Shown here: positions 7,357-9,789 of the stretch, one piece after another
How positions within the stretch are numbered: position 1 is the stretch's first letter
Layout: every line of letters begins with the position of its first letter
Made by a program: the position numbers and the translations under genes
Notes under the pieces: model-generated
Told to the model about the DNA's origin: nothing
What the model saw: the letters and a program-made list of their open reading frames with translations, nothing else
Databases searched by the model: none
From: Flavobacteriaceae bacterium
GTDB lineage: Bacteria > Bacteroidota > Bacteroidia > Flavobacteriales > Flavobacteriaceae
Reading direction: 5' to 3'
Length of the DNA stretch: 9,789 nt
Assembly (NCBI GenBank): GCA_023301205.1
Contig: JALZVC010000017.1
Coordinates: 1 to 9,789, forward strand

Positions 7357-7552
7357 ACAACGTTTAGTATAAGAAACGTAGGGCAGGTGATAAGCACTAT
7401 CGTTTCGGTTTATTACTTAGCTAAATATAAATATTTTGCTTTTATCTTTTCTTTTTTAAACGCTAAATTTTATATTTAGCGGACTTTGCAGATGAACACA
7501 GATCTTTCGGTTTAGCACAAACGCCCTATGTTTTTTATACCTTGTTATCTAC
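7349..7552 (+). repeat. attC-like structured inverted repeat (cassette recombination site)
   Basis: The left inner arm GTATAAGAAACGTAGGGC (7367-7384) pairs with the right inner arm GCCCTATGTTTTTTATAC (7523-7540). Sixteen Watson-Crick pairs form, and the two remaining positions are G.T wobbles on the plus strand but C.A mismatches on the minus strand. Outer arms are ATAACAA (7354-7360) and TTGTTAT (7542-7548), the right one continuing to CTAC (7552). The outer-to-inner spacers are unequal (6 versus 1 base), giving extrahelical bases. The central 138 bases hold a direct repeat TTTCGGTTTA (7403-7412, 7505-7514) and further inverted repeats. This order (R''-L''-loop-L'-R') is that of an integron attC site, here longer than most. 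The plus strand is the bottom strand relative to the cargo genes, and that is the strand attC sites fold on. The phosphatase stop codon lies inside the right core. This accounts for the whole 7336-7548 intergenic stretch. Confidence 0.6.
7420..7481. repeat. Nested, mutually exclusive hairpins in the attC-like loop
   Basis: GCTAAATATAAA (7420-7431) and TTTATATTTAGC (7469-7480) are perfect 12-bp inverted copies separated by 37 bases. The right copy also forms its own local hairpin, CGCTAAAT (7461-7468) with ATTTAGCG (7474-7481), 8 bp around a 5-base loop. The two foldings compete. On the minus strand the local hairpin is followed by TTTAAAAAAG, too short a T-run for a confident terminator of the phosphatase transcript, though it may contribute. 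Confidence 0.5.
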
Positions 7553-8580
7553 TGGCTTTTTCTCTCCGGAATTTCTGACAAATTTAACTCTCTTGCTAAA
7601 TCAATAACTTTCTGGGGTGTATTTAGAACTTTTTCTAAATCAGATAATTGTAGGTTATTAGAATTTGCTTTAAATATAAATGACCTATAACTAAGTTTAG
7701 CTACCTCTTTATTAAACAATTCTTTATGTTTTTCCTTTAACTTAATTGTAATTTCCTCTAATTTCCCCTTGATAGTAATGATTGTATTTTGGACATTATT
7801 AATCCAATTTTCAATCCCTTTTAGGAATTCTTTAATTTTAACCTCTTCTTTATAGCTTAATTTACTTAATTGGTTATGTATGTACTCAATTTTCATTTCC
7901 TCCCAATTTTTAGCATTTAAAATGGGTATTTGCCATTTTGACTGTTCTTCTTTCCAATAATCATTATTAACTTTTATTTGGTGAATTTTGAACCCAGGTA
8001 ATTCAATTATTGTTAGTTTTCCTCCGTGACAAGCTCCAGTATCAATTCCATAAGTATTATTATAAATTTTAGGTTTATCACCAACTACGTGATGTCCATA
8101 AATTATAGGTTTTTCTCCTTTATAATAATCAGACCAAAATTTCCCTTCCTCATATTTATTTTCTAAATATTTAGAGCCAGAAGTCGTTCCAGAAAGCACT
8201 TCTTGTTTTTGTTCTTGTAAATTTTTGTCGTGCTCAAAAAATGCGTGAACAATTATTGCTTCATTCGTTTCAAAGAAATATGGAAGAGTTTCAGTCCATT
8301 TTACAAATTCAATATATTCATCAGCAAATTGAACTTTAACAATTTCTTGAGAATAACTTAAAATTCCTCTTTGGTGCTTTCTTTCGTGATTTCCCATTAA
8401 TACTATTGAGTTTTCACGATTTTTAAAATAATTATAAAGTTCAACAGATTTATTTCCTCTATCAACAATATCGCCAAGAGAGATAACTAAATCATTTTTT
8501 GTTATCCCTATTTGATTTGATAATTCTATGAATTCATCATAACATCCGTGTAAATCTCCTATTACAAATGTTTTACTCAT
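7549..8580 (-). CDS. PPP-type metallophosphoesterase with helical C-terminal extension
   Basis: The 343-residue protein has the full motif set of the calcineurin-like/PPP family: GDLHG (8-12, Asp9 and His11), GDIVDRG (36-42), GNHE (63-66), a metal-binding His in IVHA (His112), and YGHHVV (His163). It also has YGIDTGACHGGKL (177-189), as in bacterial PrpA/PrpE and lambda-phosphatase-like enzymes and their ApaH relatives. It should hydrolyse phosphoesters with two metal ions; candidate substrates are phosphoserine/threonine, dinucleoside polyphosphates or nucleic-acid ends. The catalytic domain ends near residue 215. The remaining roughly 125 residues are charged and mostly helical, with a possible coiled coil around IITIKGKLEEITIKLKEKHK, and match no domain I recognise. 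The start lies 4 bases after the upstream gene's stop, so the two are one transcription unit. The TAG stop lies inside the attC-like core. It is AT-richer than its housekeeping neighbours, fitting horizontal acquisition. Confidence 0.88.
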   Translation of the reverse strand: MSKTFVIGDLHGCYDEFIELSNQIGITKNDLVISLGDIVDRGNKSVELYNYFKNRENSIVLMGNHERKHQRGILSYSQEIVKVQFADEYIEFVKWTETLPYFFETNEAIIVHAFFEHDKNLQEQKQEVLSGTTSGSKYLENKYEEGKFWSDYYKGEKPIIYGHHVVGDKPKIYNNTYGIDTGACHGGKLTIIELPGFKIHQIKVNNDYWKEEQSKWQIPILNAKNWEEMKIEYIHNQLSKLSYKEEVKIKEFLKGIENWINNVQNTIITIKGKLEEITIKLKEKHKELFNKEVAKLSYRSFIFKANSNNLQLSDLEKVLNTPQKVIDLARELNLSEIPERKSQ

Positions 8581-8584
8581 TTTA

Positions 8585-9076
8585 TCATTTTAGTATTTTT
8601 CCAGCAATCATATTATCTTTCTTTTCAGCCCAATTATGCTCATCCCAATAATAGTATTCACTATTTCTGTATTCTGAAAGGTTTAATGTGTCAAATTCAT
8701 TTAGTCCTTCTTTGTTAATAACACCTAGTTTTTTCAGTATTTCATTTATTGATTTTTCTTTAACAACAATTTTTCCATCTTCATAAAGAGATGCACATTG
8801 GTCTCCCATTCCTCCAAAATAATCTGTTTGAATTATTGCGTATTTCTGCATACCAATTTCCTTAGAAATAAAGAATGATAATTCACAAGCCCATTCAATA
8901 TTTTCACTCTCTGAATCCATATTTAAGGACAACTTACTGCCTAAATAAAGCATTGCGTCAAAGTCTAAAATTACAATTGCAAATTCATTTTCAAAAGCAG
9001 TTGCCAAAGCAAATTCTTTAATTTTATCAATTTTAATGTTTTTTTGCCCAATAATTGCACAAATATTATGTCCCAT
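8585..9076 (-). CDS. Conserved-looking hypothetical protein, 163 residues
   Basis: I do not recognise a named family. The protein looks soluble, with no signal peptide or membrane helix. It has an alpha/beta character: an N-terminal strand MGHNICAIIG, an acidic core strand FAIVILDFDAMLYLG, and a central motif YAIIQTDYFGGMGDQCASLY (about residues 78-97). A linker carrying basic residues and a predicted helix (KSINEILKKLG) follow, and the tail is rich in Trp, Tyr and Asn (SEYYYWDEHNWAEKKDN). The DYFGGMGDQ stretch resembles motifs I associate with small proteins of mobile cassettes, but that is an impression, not an assignment. The stop is TGA, 4 bases before the phosphatase ATG, so the pair is probably co-transcribed and may work together. 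The start is 41 bases after the uvrB stop, in an AT-rich leader, with no clear promoter of its own; read-through from uvrB is plausible. Confidence 0.75.
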   Translation of the reverse strand: MGHNICAIIGQKNIKIDKIKEFALATAFENEFAIVILDFDAMLYLGSKLSLNMDSESENIEWACELSFFISKEIGMQKYAIIQTDYFGGMGDQCASLYEDGKIVVKEKSINEILKKLGVINKEGLNEFDTLNLSEYRNSEYYYWDEHNWAEKKDNMIAGKILK

Positions 9077-9106
9077 TTTAATTAAGTATTGATTTGTGTT
9101 TTGCTT

Positions 9107-9129
9107 GTAGATAACATCTAAATATCTAC
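9107..9129. repeat. Cassette junction core and small inverted repeat at the uvrB 3' end
   Basis: GTAGATAAC (9107-9115) repeats, in inverted orientation, GTTATCTAC at 7544-7552 in the attC-like site, and its ATAACA (9111-9116) directly repeats 7354-7359. It therefore looks like the second boundary of the cassette. Separately, GTAGATA (9107-9113) and TATCTAC (9123-9129) form a 7-bp stem with a 9-base loop holding the uvrB stop codon. It has no T-tract and is not a convincing terminator. Confidence 0.5.
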
Positions 9130-9789
9130 TATTTCTTTCTGCCAGCTTTTAATCTTATCTCTTAACTTAGCTGCCATCATAAAATCAAGTTCTTTTGCTG
9201 CTGTTTCCATAGCCTTTCTGGTATCCCTAATTTTCTTTTCTATTTGAGGCTTGGTCAAATATTCGTTTTCCTTTGCTTCTGCCGCAAGACTTTCTGCTGT
9301 TTCAATAATGTAGGCGTTCTTTTTACTATTTGAGAGTGCATTATCAAATGACTTTTTTATTTGTGTAGGTGTGATATTATTTTTGGTATTGTAAGCTATT
9401 TGCTTTTCACGTTTGTAGTTAGTAGCATCAATAGTGAGCTGCATACTTTTAGTTATTTTATCTGCATACATAATTGCTCGCCCATTTATGTTACGTGCTG
9501 CACGACCTACGGTTTGGGTTAGAGAACGATGACTACGTAAAAAACCTTCTTTATCTGCATCTAGAATAGCAACTAAACTTACTTCTGGTAAATCCAGTCC
9601 TTCACGTAATAGGTTTACACCTATAAGTACATCAAAAATACCCATACGGAGATCTTGCATAATTTCTACACGTTCTAGTGTATCTACATCACTGTGTATG
9701 TACCTACAGCGCACATTTACTCTAGATAGGTATTTAGTGAGTTCTTCTGCCATACGTTTTGTAAGCGTCGTCACAAGTACGCGCTCATC
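9118..9789 (-). CDS. uvrB: Excinuclease ABC subunit B, C-terminal part (runs off the window)
   Basis: The 223 codons present cover roughly the last third of UvrB, usually about 660-680 residues; the frame is open through base 9789, beginning [21 protein letters not shown], so the true start lies outside. UvrB is the damage-verifying helicase-like subunit of nucleotide excision repair, loaded by UvrA and then binding UvrC. Seen here are helicase domain 2 with motif V ([20 protein letters not shown], then [10 protein letters not shown]) and motif VI (QTVGRAARN). The UVR domain that contacts UvrC follows at the C-terminus ([20 protein letters not shown], then [19 protein letters not shown]). Nothing suggests decay. 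The stop is 41 bases before the hypothetical gene and two bases from the putative cassette junction. Confidence 0.95.
   Translation of the reverse strand, partial: DERVLVTTLTKRMAEELTKYLSRVNVRCRYIHSDVDTLERVEIMQDLRMGIFDVLIGVNLLREGLDLPEVSLVAILDADKEGFLRSHRSLTQTVGRAARNINGRAIMYADKITKSMQLTIDATNYKREKQIAYNTKNNITPTQIKKSFDNALSNSKKNAYIIETAESLAAEAKENEYLTKPQIEKKIRDTRKAMETAAKELDFMMAAKLRDKIKSWQKEIVDI

Larger units (their letters stand above)
7354..9116 (-). mobile_element. Putative two-gene integron-like cassette between uvrB and rluF
   Basis: The block carries two accessory genes followed by an attC-like site and is bounded by ATAACA at 7354-7359 and 9111-9116, a 1757-bp period. If it is joined into a circle at those hexamers, the outer core becomes GTAGATAACAA (GTAGATAAC of 9107-9115 plus the AA after 7358). 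This is the perfect 11-bp complement of TTGTTATCTAC at 7542-7552. In the integrated form, the left outer core reads GTAACATAACAA and pairs over only 7 bp. That is what integron cassette insertion predicts, because the last core bases come from neighbouring DNA. The cargo is visibly AT-richer (about 22-27% GC in two 60-base stretches counted by hand) than uvrB (about 37-43% in two stretches). No integrase or transposase is present in the window. Alternatives are a non-autonomous transposon with a 6-bp target duplication, or coincidence. Confidence 0.5.

Noticed and set aside
7461..7481. Intrinsic terminator for the phosphatase gene
   Set aside because: The 8-bp hairpin is followed by only three T residues before an A-run, and it is better explained as part of the structured loop of the attC-like element.
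7354..9116. Ordinary insertion sequence with 6-bp target duplication
   Set aside because: No transposase gene is present, and no terminal inverted repeats occur at both outer ends of the block; the long inverted repeat lies wholly at one end, which fits a cassette recombination site better.
1..9789. CRISPR arrays, tRNA or rRNA genes, riboswitches
   Set aside because: I saw no regularly spaced repeats, cloverleaf-like segments or recognisable riboswitch cores on either strand.

Overview
The window looks like a low-GC chromosome segment from a Bacteroidota bacterium, most likely a marine-type member of Flavobacteriia. The evidence is a FecI/FecR/TonB-receptor cell-surface signalling cluster, a large modular lipoprotein with flavobacterial-style repeats and a LamG domain, AT-rich leaders without Shine-Dalgarno sequences, and a TAnnTTTG-type -7 promoter element. 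The genus cannot be named from this sequence alone.

Left part (1-6452): a minus-strand lipoprotein gene (70-2388) ends at a strong hairpin terminator at the window edge. It is divergent from an ECF sigma gene (2510-3025), which is followed on the plus strand by an anti-sigma fecR gene (3193-4083) and an STN-domain TonB-dependent receptor gene (4076-6379, overlapping fecR by 8 bases). A 33-bp promoter-like box occurs twice, 32 of 33 bases identical: once facing the lipoprotein gene and once facing fecR-receptor. This ties the lipoprotein, the anti-sigma factor and the receptor into one regulon, presumably driven by the ECF sigma factor encoded between the two boxes. The likely logic is that a ligand bound by the outer-membrane receptor, perhaps with the lipoprotein's help, signals through the STN domain to FecR, which controls the sigma factor, which raises expression of receptor and lipoprotein. 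The ligand is unknown.

Right part (6451-9789): minus-strand genes uvrB (3' part only, running off the window edge) and an rluF-like 23S rRNA pseudouridine synthase gene are housekeeping genes. Between them lies an AT-richer block with two accessory genes: an unrecognised 163-residue protein and a PPP-type metallophosphoesterase with a long helical tail.

The block ends, right at the phosphatase stop codon, in a roughly 200-bp structured inverted repeat with the organisation of an integron attC recombination site: terminal core boxes, inner arms pairing 18 bp including two G.T wobbles, and a long central loop. The chromosomal base pairs at the uvrB end complete the outer core perfectly if the block is joined into a circle. 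This is the signature expected of an excisable gene cassette (about 1757 bp). No integrase lies in the window, so this would be a lone, integrase-less cassette. It is the most interesting observation here. Read as a cassette, the ancestral uvrB-rluF spacer was only about 40 bp.
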